Below, one piece after another: positions 16,825 through 25,316 of a DNA stretch of 64,000 bases (positions within the stretch are counted from its first letter, which is position 1; each line of letters opens with the position of its first letter). The position numbers and the translations under genes were made by a program. The DNA lies in NCBI GenBank assembly GCA_019694455.1, contig JAIBBY010000008.1, positions 43,474-107,473 of the forward strand, in the 5' to 3' direction. The stretch comes from Pirellulales bacterium (GTDB lineage: Bacteria; Planctomycetota; Planctomycetia; Pirellulales; JAEUIK01). The notes under the pieces are model-generated. The model had not been told where the DNA came from. It was given only the letters and a program-made list of their open reading frames with translations, and made no database searches.

Positions 16825-19295
16825 TGGAAACTCTCGAGCACCTCCTGCCACTGCTGTTAGGCGCCGCTTGGCTGCTGCCGTTGGCGTCGTTCGTCATCAT
16901 TCTGTTCTTTGGCCCCCGGCTCGGCAAAGCGGGTGTGTTGGCGGGCTATCTGGCCACCGGCGCCATTCTCACATCGTTTGTGCTCTCGTTTGCGTCGCTT
17001 TGTCTTTGGTTGTCACACCACCCACCGCATGCGCCGGCCGTTCACCATGCGGCGCAGCGGAGCGAGTCGCCGGCCTTGACGAATGCCGATGTGGCCGCGC
17101 CCGTAGAATTGGCCAACTTTGCCGAAGAACCGGCCCACGAGTCACATCCCGATGCGGAGCACAATGACGCTGACCAGCATGCCGCCAAGCCGCCAATCTA
17201 CTATGGCGGCAGTTGGTACTCGCTCGCTACGTTTGGGCCGCTGGTGATCGAAATCGGCTACTACATCGACGCCTTGACCGTCTGCATGTTCACGATGGTC
17301 ACGCTGATCGCCACGTGCATTCACTTCTTCGCCACGGGCTACATGCACGAAGAGTTGCACGACGTGACCGATCATGAGGTGACGCTGGCCAATGGACATC
17401 ACCTGCATCGCAAAGGCCGCTTCTACCGCTTCTTCCAATACCTGTCGCTGTTCTGCTTCAGCATGTTGGGCCTGGTCATCTCGGGCAACGTGCTCATGAC
17501 ATTCGTATTTTGGGAGCTGGTCGGCGCCTGCTCCTACTTTCTGATCGGCTTCTATATCGAGCGCCACAGCGCATCGACCGCGGCCAACAAGGCCTTCATC
17601 GTTAATCGCGTTGGCGATTTCGGCATGATCATCGGTCTGATGGCGCTTTGGGGCAGCTTGGGCACCTTCTCGTTCGGCGATCACAAGACTACTGAAGGTC
17701 TGACGCCTGGCCTCTTTTCCTTGGTCCGGCCCGCGTCGATGGGCCTGTCGCAAACTATTCCCGATGGAATGGTCAAGGCGGGCGCGCGCTACGAAATCGC
17801 CGCTGGCGTCCAACCCACCGCTACGCAAATCAACGACTGGCGTTCGCAGAAATTTGGTTATGGTCTGCTGATCGTCGCTGGTATCGGCATCTTTTGCGGC
17901 TGCGTGGGCAAGAGCGCGCAGTTTCCGCTGCACGTCTGGTTGCCAGACGCCATGGAAGGCCCCACGCCGGTTTCCGCCTTGGTGCACTCGGCCACGATGG
18001 TCGCCGCGGGTGTTTTTCTCGTGGGGCGCTTCTATCCCGTCTTCACCCCCGAGGTTCTGCTGGTCATCGCGTATGCCGGCGCGATCACTCTGTTTATCGC
18101 GGCGACCATCGCTATCACCGCCACGGACATTAAACGTGTGCTGGCCTACTCCACTATCAGCCAACTCGGCTACATGATGTTGGGGCTCGGTGTTGGCGCT
18201 TGGCTCGCTGGCCTGCTGCACCTGTTTACGCACGCGTTCTTCAAGAGCCTGTTGTTTCTCTGCTCCGGATCTGTGATTCACGCTGTCCATACCAACGACA
18301 TGCGCGAGATGGGGGGCTTGCGAAAAAAGATGCCCTTCACCGCCTACACCATGCTCGTTGGTTGCATGGCGATCGCTGGCTTCGGAATTCCCTTTATCGG
18401 CGCCGGCATCGGCTTCAGCGGTTTCTATTCCAAAGACGCAATCATCGCGCAGCTCGCCGCCTTCCGAAACTCCAACGACGGCACGGGCCTCAACGGCTTG
18501 CATGCGTGGTTGTACTACGCGGCCGCTGGCGGCGCCGCGATGACGGCTTTTTACATGTTCCGCTTGTGGTATCTGACCTTTGCTGGCAAGCCGCGCGATC
18601 ACCACAAGTACGAGCACGCGCACGAATCGCCGCCGGTAATGTTTGTGCCGCTTTTGGTGCTGGCATTTTTCGCGATCACGGTCGCCTGGACGTTGCCATT
18701 CACCAATCTGAGCCTGTCCAACATCCTGGAGCAGGCGCGGCCCGTGGGAGCGATCGATCCGGGCTTGGTGTGGAATCAGTTGATTCATCCCGACGAGCAT
18801 GCCTCGCACGCCGGCGCCGCGCATATCGAAGCTAGCCTCGTGGCCACCGCCACGGCGTTGTTAGGCTTCTTTCTGGCCACCATGTTCTATGCCGTGGGAG
18901 CGCTCAACCCCAACGAGGTCCGCGCGCAGTTTCCTCGCATCTACCGCTTCCTGGTCAATAAGTGGTGGTTCGACGAGTTGTACGACAATCTGTTCGTTAA
19001 ACCGGTCCACGTTGTCTCTCGCGCGGTCGCCAATTTCGACAAACTCGTGATCGACCGCTTGATCGACGCGCTGGCGCGCGGAATTCGGACGATCGCCACC
19101 TTCGACGATCTCATCGACCGCTATGTGGTCGATGGACTGGTCAACATTGTGGCCGGGTGGATTTACTCATTCGGCCTGACGATTCGCGGAATACAAACCG
19201 GACGGCTCCGCGAATATGTGATGTATATCGTGATTGGCACGGTGGCCTTGTTCGTGCTGGCTAGCTTTGCCCTGCGCTACGCGGTCGCCGGATAG
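16824..19295 (+). CDS. nuoL: NADH-quinone oxidoreductase subunit L (NuoL)
   Basis: This is the distal proton-pumping antiporter-like subunit, 823 residues against about 610-680 usually. Conserved core: MTFVFWELVGACSYFLIGFY (with the key Glu), KSAQFPLHVWLPDAMEGPTPVSALVHSATMV split by the key Lys and His, DIKRVLAYSTISQLGYM and the long lateral helix near the C terminus. A His/Ala-rich hydrophilic insertion at about residues 65-125 (HHPPHAPAVHHAAQ onward) lies in the first loop, and the C-terminal extension contains NKWWFDELYDNLFVKP. It overlaps nuoK by one base. Confidence 0.95.
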   Translation: METLEHLLPLLLGAAWLLPLASFVIILFFGPRLGKAGVLAGYLATGAILTSFVLSFASLCLWLSHHPPHAPAVHHAAQRSESPALTNADVAAPVELANFAEEPAHESHPDAEHNDADQHAAKPPIYYGGSWYSLATFGPLVIEIGYYIDALTVCMFTMVTLIATCIHFFATGYMHEELHDVTDHEVTLANGHHLHRKGRFYRFFQYLSLFCFSMLGLVISGNVLMTFVFWELVGACSYFLIGFYIERHSASTAANKAFIVNRVGDFGMIIGLMALWGSLGTFSFGDHKTTEGLTPGLFSLVRPASMGLSQTIPDGMVKAGARYEIAAGVQPTATQINDWRSQKFGYGLLIVAGIGIFCGCVGKSAQFPLHVWLPDAMEGPTPVSALVHSATMVAAGVFLVGRFYPVFTPEVLLVIAYAGAITLFIAATIAITATDIKRVLAYSTISQLGYMMLGLGVGAWLAGLLHLFTHAFFKSLLFLCSGSVIHAVHTNDMREMGGLRKKMPFTAYTMLVGCMAIAGFGIPFIGAGIGFSGFYSKDAIIAQLAAFRNSNDGTGLNGLHAWLYYAAAGGAAMTAFYMFRLWYLTFAGKPRDHHKYEHAHESPPVMFVPLLVLAFFAITVAWTLPFTNLSLSNILEQARPVGAIDPGLVWNQLIHPDEHASHAGAAHIEASLVATATALLGFFLATMFYAVGALNPNEVRAQFPRIYRFLVNKWWFDELYDNLFVKPVHVVSRAVANFDKLVIDRLIDALARGIRTIATFDDLIDRYVVDGLVNIVAGWIYSFGLTIRGIQTGRLREYVMYIVIGTVALFVLASFALRYAVAG

Positions 19296-19353
19296 ACCGC
19301 CCCCGACAAATTCCCAACGCACACCGACTTCAAGTCTGCTGGAACTTTTTGCG

Positions 19354-21102
19354 ATGCCTACCGAATTCAGTCCCGCCGGCACTCTGCTCAGCCTGATCAT
19401 TTTCTTGCCGGCATTGGCTACTTTGCCTTTGATGCTCTTCCCGCGCGAAAAGCCCGAGGCGATGAAGCTCTTTTCGTTGTTCATCACTGCCGTGGTTTTC
19501 TTGATTACGGCTTGGATGGCTATTCCCGGTGGCGGCAATGTCGACACGTTGCAGTTCGAAATCGGTCAAGCCGGCATGCAAAACGTCTATTCCCATTCGT
19601 GGATCAAGACGTTCAACATCTATTACCTGCTCGGCATCGATGGCATCAGCTTCCCGCTGATTGTCTTGACCACGCTCATCAGCATGCTCGCGATGTGGGC
19701 CAGTTGGCCCATCACAAAGAACGTGAAGGCGTATTGCATTCTGTTTCTGTTGCTTGAGACCGGCATGCTCGGCGTCTTCGTCTCGCTCGATTTCTTTTTG
19801 TTCTACATCTTCTGGGAAGTGATGCTCCTGCCGATGTACTTCCTGATAGGCGTGTGGGGCGGCCCGCGGCGGGAGTACGCGGCGATCAAGTTCTTTCTGT
19901 ACACGCTGTTTGGCAGCGTGCTGATGCTGATCGCGATTCTCATGCTGTACTTCACGAGCGATATCAGTCAACTCTCGCGCGAGCAATTGACCGCCGCGCA
20001 TGTGGCGCCTGCCGTGATCGACATGATCGAACAGGCTAATCCCGAGCATCCTGTCCACACGTTCAATATCTTGGCGCTGTCGCAGCTTGGCCAAAACACC
20101 AACTTGTTCAGCCAGGAACTCTGGCTCGGCAAGTCGCTGCAATGGTGGGCCTTTATCCTGCTGTTCATCGGCTTCATCATCAAAGTGCCGAGCGTGCCGC
20201 TGCACACCTGGCTTCCCGACGCGCACGTTGAGGCGCCGACCCCCATCTCCATGATCCTTGCCGGCGTGCTGCTCAAACTCGGCGGCTACGGTATTATCCG
20301 CATCTGCTACCCCATCTGCCCCGAAGCGGGCTACGATTTGGCTTGGTTTGTCACCGGACTCGGCGTGCTCAGCATGGTCTACGGCGCCTTTGCCGCCATG
20401 GCCCAAAAAGACTTTAAGCGTCTGGTCGCCTATAGCTCAGTAAGCCACATGGGCTACGTGTTGCTCGGTCTGGGAGTTTGGAGCGCCACCGCCGGCAACG
20501 AGTTCAATCCTTGGTATTGGGCGCAAGGCGTAAACGGCGCCATGTACCAGATGATCGCCCACGGCATCAGCTCGCCCGGCATGTTCTTCATCGTCGGCGT
20601 AATTTACGAACGCGTGCATCACCGCAATTTGAACGAATTTGGCGGGTTGGCCACGCGCATGCCCGTTTACTTTGGGTTGTCGATCGTCATCTTCTTCGCC
20701 GGTTTGGGATTGCCCGGCCTGTGCGGATTCATCGGCGAGGTGTTTGTGACCTTGTCGGCCTGGAAGTACAGCTACTTGCTGGCCGTGATTTCCGCCGCCG
20801 TGGTGATTCTCACCGCGGGTTACATTCTGTGGACCATTCAGCGCGTCTACCTGGGCGCCGAATACAAAGGCCCGCACGGCGAGGCGATCACCCCCATCAC
20901 CCCGCGCGAAGTGGCGATCGTCGCGCCGCTGTGCGTGCTCTGCGTGTTGTTGGGCGTGTATCCGCAGGCCGTCTTCAACTACATGGAGCCGAGCGTGAAC
21001 CAACAGGTGGCGCAGCTCACCGATTGGACCAAAATCAATCACCCGACCGATGGTGTGACCGTTCCCGACGCGACGACAGAAACCGCCGCGCTCTCGCGCT
21101 AG
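19354..21102 (+). CDS. nuoM: NADH-quinone oxidoreductase subunit M (NuoM)
   Basis: This 582-residue proton-pumping antiporter-like subunit has about 14 helices. Signature segments are LGIDGISFPLIVLTTLIS, FYIFWEVMLLPMYFLIGVWG (key Glu in the FWE motif), KVPSVPLHTWLPDAHVEAPT (key Lys) and KRLVAYSSVSHMGYVLLG. The ATG at 19354 is preferred because the upstream frame is antisense-like filler. A longer loop between helices 6 and 7 (SREQLTAAHVAPAVIDM onward) includes about 45 extra residues. It is 58 bases after nuoL and 48 before nuoN. Confidence 0.95.
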   Translation: MPTEFSPAGTLLSLIIFLPALATLPLMLFPREKPEAMKLFSLFITAVVFLITAWMAIPGGGNVDTLQFEIGQAGMQNVYSHSWIKTFNIYYLLGIDGISFPLIVLTTLISMLAMWASWPITKNVKAYCILFLLLETGMLGVFVSLDFFLFYIFWEVMLLPMYFLIGVWGGPRREYAAIKFFLYTLFGSVLMLIAILMLYFTSDISQLSREQLTAAHVAPAVIDMIEQANPEHPVHTFNILALSQLGQNTNLFSQELWLGKSLQWWAFILLFIGFIIKVPSVPLHTWLPDAHVEAPTPISMILAGVLLKLGGYGIIRICYPICPEAGYDLAWFVTGLGVLSMVYGAFAAMAQKDFKRLVAYSSVSHMGYVLLGLGVWSATAGNEFNPWYWAQGVNGAMYQMIAHGISSPGMFFIVGVIYERVHHRNLNEFGGLATRMPVYFGLSIVIFFAGLGLPGLCGFIGEVFVTLSAWKYSYLLAVISAAVVILTAGYILWTIQRVYLGAEYKGPHGEAITPITPREVAIVAPLCVLCVLLGVYPQAVFNYMEPSVNQQVAQLTDWTKINHPTDGVTVPDATTETAALSR

Positions 21103-21150
21103 CCGTAACTCGCAAGGCGTCTCCCACACATTGGACGCAGGACAGCCGCA

Positions 21151-22893
21151 GTGAATTTTGTCGAACTAATTCAAAATCTGGTCCGCGACACAGTCGATGT
21201 CTCGCTGCCGTCGTTTTTGCCCGAGTTGATTCTGGTGGCGACGATTGTGGCGATGTTGTTGCTCCGTGTGCTTAGTTGGAACCGCGCGAGCGGCGCAGCA
21301 GCGCAATTCCTGTCGGCATGGCTTCCGCTGGCCGGCGCCGTGATTGCTTTGGTGGCCACCACACCTTGGTTCTACCTGAGCGGCCAGGCCAGCGATCCCA
21401 ACCTCGGCAGCGAGATCTTCACCGGCATGCTGGTGCACGACGCTTTCACCATCTACTTTCGGGCGTTGCTCTTGTTGTTCGTCGTGTTGTTCGTGATCTT
21501 CACCCAGCTTTCGGGCATTCCCGATCGTGAAGACGCCGCCGATTTCTATACTTTGGTGCTAGGCGGCACGATCGGTATGTGTCTGATGGCCTCGGCGAAT
21601 CACCTGTTAATCGTCTTTCTCGCCGTCGAAATGGCCAGCGTTCCGTCGTACGCTTTGGCCGGCATGCTCAAAGGTCGGCGGCAATCGAGCGAGGCGGCGC
21701 TCAAATACGTCGTTTATGGCGCCGGTACGGCCGGCATCATGCTGTATGGCATCAGCCTCTTGGCGGGCGTAACCGGCACTTGCCACCTGCCCACCGTCGC
21801 CACTCGCCTGGCCGAAATCCTGCAAGCTGGCCCGGCGATGGAAGATCGCTACATGGTGCTGGTGCTGGGCGGATTGATGACCATGGTTGGGCTGGCGTTC
21901 AAGCTCAGCGCGTTTCCATTTCACTTCTGGTGCCCCGACGTGTTTGAGGGCGCCAGCGCCGAGGTGAACGCCTATCTCTCGGTGGCCTCGAAGGCCGCTG
22001 CGCTGGCCCTCTTGGTGCGAGTCGGACTAGGACTTGGCTACGTCCCCGAATCACGCGAGCCGCGCTTGGTCGAACCGCCACCGGCGGAGGTCGCGGTCGC
22101 CAGCGCCGCCAAGGTGCATGTGGTGCGCTATGCCGAAGAAGGGGATCCCCCGGCCGAAGCGCCCGCGGCAAACGAGTCGCGCGCGGCGATCAACCAAACA
22201 TTGGCGCCCGTACGACAGTTTGCTGTTTGGGTGGTTGGCTTCCTGGCGGCCCTCACGTGCACCTTTGGCAATCTTGCCGCCTACGGTCAAACCAATATCA
22301 AGCGCCTGCTGGCCTATTCCACAATTGCTCACGCCGGCTACATGATGATGCCCATCGCCGCCGCGCTGCAGATGGTCGGAACCAATCCCAACGGGGCGGC
22401 CGACGCCATCTCGGGCATGGCGTTTTACGTTGGCGCCTACTTGTTCATGAACCTGGGCGCCTTCGCGATCGTCGCGTTCTTGCGCAACGCGCTTCGTAGC
22501 GAGGAAATCGACGACTACGCCGGTTTGGTACGTCGCTGTCCGGGCATGGTGGTCGCATTCTCGATCATTCTGTTCAGCCTGATTGGCATGCCACCCCTCG
22601 TGGGCTTCATGGCCAAAGTGGCCATCTTCTATCCGTTGGTCGAATCGGGCCAATACGCCTTGTTGGTCATCGCCTGCTTGAATACTGTCGTCAGCCTGTT
22701 CTATTACCTTCGGGTGGTCAAAGTGATGACCCTCGATCCCGAGCCAGAGCATCGCTTGCCGGTCGAGTTTTCGATGCTCTCGTTGGCTGGCGCGTACGTG
22801 GTGTTCATCACCGCACCCGTGGTAGCGTTGGCAATCCGCAACGACACTTTGTTCGATTGGACCAAGGCGGCTGCGTCGTCGCTGTTGTCGTAA
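21151..22893 (+). CDS. nuoN: NADH-quinone oxidoreductase subunit N (NuoN)
   Basis: This third antiporter-like subunit of complex I is 580 residues, against about 480 usually. Conserved parts are FLAVEMASVPSYALAGML (key Glu), KLSAFPFHFWCPDVFEGASA (key Lys), NIKRLLAYSTIAHAGYMM and SLIGMPPLVGFMAK. About 50 hydrophilic Ala/Pro/Glu-rich residues are inserted at roughly 298-347 (REPRLVEPPPAEVAVAS onward). The start is GTG at 21151. It is the last nuo gene; a ferritin-like gene begins 29 bases downstream and is probably in the same transcript. Confidence 0.95.
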   Translation: MNFVELIQNLVRDTVDVSLPSFLPELILVATIVAMLLLRVLSWNRASGAAAQFLSAWLPLAGAVIALVATTPWFYLSGQASDPNLGSEIFTGMLVHDAFTIYFRALLLLFVVLFVIFTQLSGIPDREDAADFYTLVLGGTIGMCLMASANHLLIVFLAVEMASVPSYALAGMLKGRRQSSEAALKYVVYGAGTAGIMLYGISLLAGVTGTCHLPTVATRLAEILQAGPAMEDRYMVLVLGGLMTMVGLAFKLSAFPFHFWCPDVFEGASAEVNAYLSVASKAAALALLVRVGLGLGYVPESREPRLVEPPPAEVAVASAAKVHVVRYAEEGDPPAEAPAANESRAAINQTLAPVRQFAVWVVGFLAALTCTFGNLAAYGQTNIKRLLAYSTIAHAGYMMMPIAAALQMVGTNPNGAADAISGMAFYVGAYLFMNLGAFAIVAFLRNALRSEEIDDYAGLVRRCPGMVVAFSIILFSLIGMPPLVGFMAKVAIFYPLVESGQYALLVIACLNTVVSLFYYLRVVKVMTLDPEPEHRLPVEFSMLSLAGAYVVFITAPVVALAIRNDTLFDWTKAAASSLLS

Positions 22894-22922
22894 ATCAGAA
22901 AGCAGGACGGTAGGCGTCGCTC

Positions 22923-23351
22923 ATGGCTACCTCGCGCAACATCGATGTGTTGAACCAGCTCTTGATGCTCCAACGGTATTCGCTCCCTACCTATGTCGAG
23001 GGCGTCTCTCCCTGGAGCCGCGCCGGAGATGAGCGCGCCGCGGCCACCCTGGCTCAAATGGTGGCGGCGCAAAAAGCAATGGCCGCGCGCATCGCCGAAC
23101 TGATCATCGAGCGTGATGGCCGCATCGCCAAAGGGGGCTTCCCCATGGAGTTCACCGATCTCAATATGCTGTCGCTCGAATACCTGGTGCGCGAGTCGAT
23201 CGAACTACAGCGTCCGGTGATCGCCGAAATCGAAGGCTGTATCGAGCGCTTACGAGGCGACGCCGAGGCCCGTCATCTGGCTGAAGAATTGCTCGGTCAA
23301 GAAAAAGGGCATCTCGAGAACCTGGAAGAGACCACCAAAGTGCTCGTGTGA
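22923..23351 (+). CDS. ferritin-like helical protein
   Basis: This 142-residue all-helical protein has the four-helix pattern of the ferritin-like superfamily: an early Leu-rich helix (NIDVLNQLLMLQRYSL), a second helix (AQMVAAQKAMAARIAELIIERDG), a third (LEYLVRESIELQRPVIAEIEGC) and a fourth (HLAEELLGQEKGHLENLEE). The E-x6-Y and ExxH pairs that bind di-iron are only partly visible (EKGH in the fourth helix), so metal binding is possible but not shown. It sits behind nuoN and its stop overlaps the GTG start of tatD by four bases, so translation is coupled. Stress or iron storage is a guess. Confidence 0.55.
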   Translation: MATSRNIDVLNQLLMLQRYSLPTYVEGVSPWSRAGDERAAATLAQMVAAQKAMAARIAELIIERDGRIAKGGFPMEFTDLNMLSLEYLVRESIELQRPVIAEIEGCIERLRGDAEARHLAEELLGQEKGHLENLEETTKVLV

Positions 23352-24124
23352 CGCTCGTCGACACCCACGCGCATCTCGATCAGCAAGAGTTTGACTCCGA
23401 TCGCGCCGCCGTCATCGAGCGCGCTAGCGGGGCGGGCGTTAAGCATGTCATCGGCGTCAGCGTCGGACTCCAGTCGAGCTTGGCCCTCTTGAAACTGGCC
23501 GGCGATTTCCCGGGTATGCATGTCGCCGTTGGAGTGCATCCCAATTACACCCACGAGGCCCAATCCGGCGATTGGGACCAGATCTGCGCTCTCGCGCGAC
23601 AGCCGCGCGTCGTCGCGCTGGGCGAAACGGGTCTCGATCGTTATCGCGACTACGCGCCCTTCGCCTTGCAGCAGGACTACTTCGAGCGACATATCCGCCT
23701 TTCGCAGGAAACTGGCCTCCCCTTCATCGTGCATGCCCGTGATAGTCTGCCAGACATACTCGAAATGCTGCGCGCGGCGCGTGTTCGCGGCCCGCTCACG
23801 GGCGTGATGCACTCATACACCGGCGACATCCACACCGCCCGAGAATGTATCGACCTGGGATTGTATGTGAGCTTTGCTGGCATGCTCACTTTCAAGAAGT
23901 CGCAAGAACTACGCGCCGTCGCGACCGAAATTCCCGCGGATCGTTTGCTGGTGGAAACGGATTCTCCCTACCTCTCGCCGGAGCCATTTCGCGGCAAGCG
24001 CAACGAACCCGCGCATGTAGTCCACACGGCGGCCCGTCTGGCCGAAGCCCGCAGCACAAGTGTCGAAGTGATCGCGCGGATCACCACGGCCAACGCGCGG
24101 CGACTCTTTCGCCTGCCCGAGTGA
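23348..24124 (+). CDS. tatD: TatD family metal-dependent hydrolase
   Basis: This 258-residue TIM-barrel hydrolase is of the TatD type, which includes 3'-5' DNA/RNA exonuclease and D-aminoacyl-tRNA deacylase activities. Metal ligands are all present: DTHAHLD at residues 4-10, GETGLDRY, FIVHARDS, GVMHSYTG and ETDSPYLSP near the end. The GTG start at 23348 overlaps the preceding stop. A convincing family match at normal length with no odd features; it is the last gene of the nuo-led run. Confidence 0.93.
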   Translation: MTLVDTHAHLDQQEFDSDRAAVIERASGAGVKHVIGVSVGLQSSLALLKLAGDFPGMHVAVGVHPNYTHEAQSGDWDQICALARQPRVVALGETGLDRYRDYAPFALQQDYFERHIRLSQETGLPFIVHARDSLPDILEMLRAARVRGPLTGVMHSYTGDIHTARECIDLGLYVSFAGMLTFKKSQELRAVATEIPADRLLVETDSPYLSPEPFRGKRNEPAHVVHTAARLAEARSTSVEVIARITTANARRLFRLPE

Positions 24125-24281
24125 CGCAGGCACACTGGGGCGATCATCCCGCACATTCGGCATCGCTGTTGCACCCGTCGCCACGCCTACAGCATAGCGG
24201 TGGCAATCCGCGCCGCGCTCGAGGCAATGCAAGCCAACACCTCCGCATGAACTAGGCTCTCAACAGAAGGAGACCTCAATC

Positions 24282-25178
24282 ATGCTCAAGACGATCCATT
24301 CTCGAACTTCGTGCGCCCTGGCGCTAGCGGCGGTTGCCGTTTTGTCGGTCGATGTGGCCCTGGCTCGCGGTGGGCGCGGCGGCGGACACCGCGGCGCCTC
24401 GCATGCTGGAGGCCATCGCGGCAACGCCCAACATGCTCCTCATAGCGGCGCCGCTGGCCATGGCGCCCAGCATCATGCCCCACAACACGCCGGCAACCAG
24501 CACGAAGCCGGAAAGAAACACGTCGCTGCCGATCATCACCCCAACGGACAGCATCAACAACTTCGCGGCGGCGATCATCGCGATGGCGATCACCGTTACA
24601 ATCATTACGCCGGGGAGTACGCAGGTCGCAACTGGAATCAACACTATGGCTGGCGCGGACGCCACTACCTCGGTGCCAACAACTGGTGGTGGGGCAGCGT
24701 GCCATTGGGTTACGCGGCCGACCAGCCATACGGAGTGCCGGAATATTCCGAGGCGCCTTATGACGAATCGGCTGACTCCGCCGTCGACTCGACCGACGAG
24801 AACGCCAGCGCCGACGACCAAATATCCGTCGAGGGCGAGGGTTCTCCCGAGCAGCTAGCCAACAACGGCCCGTTGCCTGAAAACGAGAACGAAGCGGAGC
24901 CTCTTCCGGGCCAGGCCGATCGCGCGGCGATTCATGTGGTGCTCCCCAGCGCCAAGTCCGCGGTCGACTTGAATGGCCATCGAGTCTACGGCAATGGCGC
25001 CGACCGTGTGGTGATGACGCCGGTGATCGAACCCGGTAAAGAACTGCGCATTGAGCTGACGGCCACCTGGGACCAAGGGGGCGAGCCGCGTACCCAGACG
25101 CGCAGTCGAGTGCTGCAAACTGGCGACTACGTCACGATCGATTTTACCCAGCCGCTCGGAGAACCAGTCGCGCGGTAG
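24282..25178 (+). CDS. secreted TIGR03000-type protein
   Basis: This 298-residue exported protein belongs to a planctomycete-specific group. The signal peptide (SCALALAAVAVLSVDVALA) is followed by a long Gly/His-rich low-complexity segment (GGRGGGHRGASHAGGHRG, residues 28-110) that could bind metals, then a Trp/Tyr-rich patch, an acidic linker, and at the C terminus a small beta domain (AIHVVLPSAKSAVDLNGHRV to GDYVTIDFTQPL) matching TIGR03000. GAAGGAG lies 9 bases before the ATG, so the start is firm. No function is known; a cell-surface role is likely. Two perfect hairpins follow its stop. Confidence 0.8.
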   Translation: MLKTIHSRTSCALALAAVAVLSVDVALARGGRGGGHRGASHAGGHRGNAQHAPHSGAAGHGAQHHAPQHAGNQHEAGKKHVAADHHPNGQHQQLRGGDHRDGDHRYNHYAGEYAGRNWNQHYGWRGRHYLGANNWWWGSVPLGYAADQPYGVPEYSEAPYDESADSAVDSTDENASADDQISVEGEGSPEQLANNGPLPENENEAEPLPGQADRAAIHVVLPSAKSAVDLNGHRVYGNGADRVVMTPVIEPGKELRIELTATWDQGGEPRTQTRSRVLQTGDYVTIDFTQPLGEPVAR

Positions 25179-25203
25179 GTCGTCGCTCCAAACCTGCGGC
25201 AAT

Positions 25204-25264
25204 GAGAGCCCATGGGGTCGCCCGTGGGCTCTCCGCATTCCATGACAACGTACTTTGTCATGGA
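25204..25264 (+). terminator. two tandem hairpins behind the TIGR03000 gene
   Basis: Stem 1 pairs GAGAGCCCA (25204-25212) with TGGGCTCTC (25225-25233). Stem 2 pairs TCCATGACAA (25239-25248) with TTGTCATGGA (25255-25264) around a 6-base loop. Neither has a U tract, so intrinsic termination is uncertain; they may instead be mRNA ends or a regulatory leader of the next gene. Confidence 0.45.
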
Positions 25265-25316
25265 GAGGCCGCTTGCCTGGTGGCCGCCGTCGGCGGCCTC
25301 GTCTAAACTCAACGGC

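Noticed and set aside
17142..18824. 560-codon minus-strand frame opposite nuoL
   Set aside because: It is antisense to the conserved NuoL core and rich in His/Gln/Asp/Arg, as high-GC shadows are.
24286..24821. Antisense frames over the Gly/His-rich part of the TIGR03000 gene
   Set aside because: Low-complexity repeats produce open frames on both strands; only the plus strand has a ribosome site and signal peptide.
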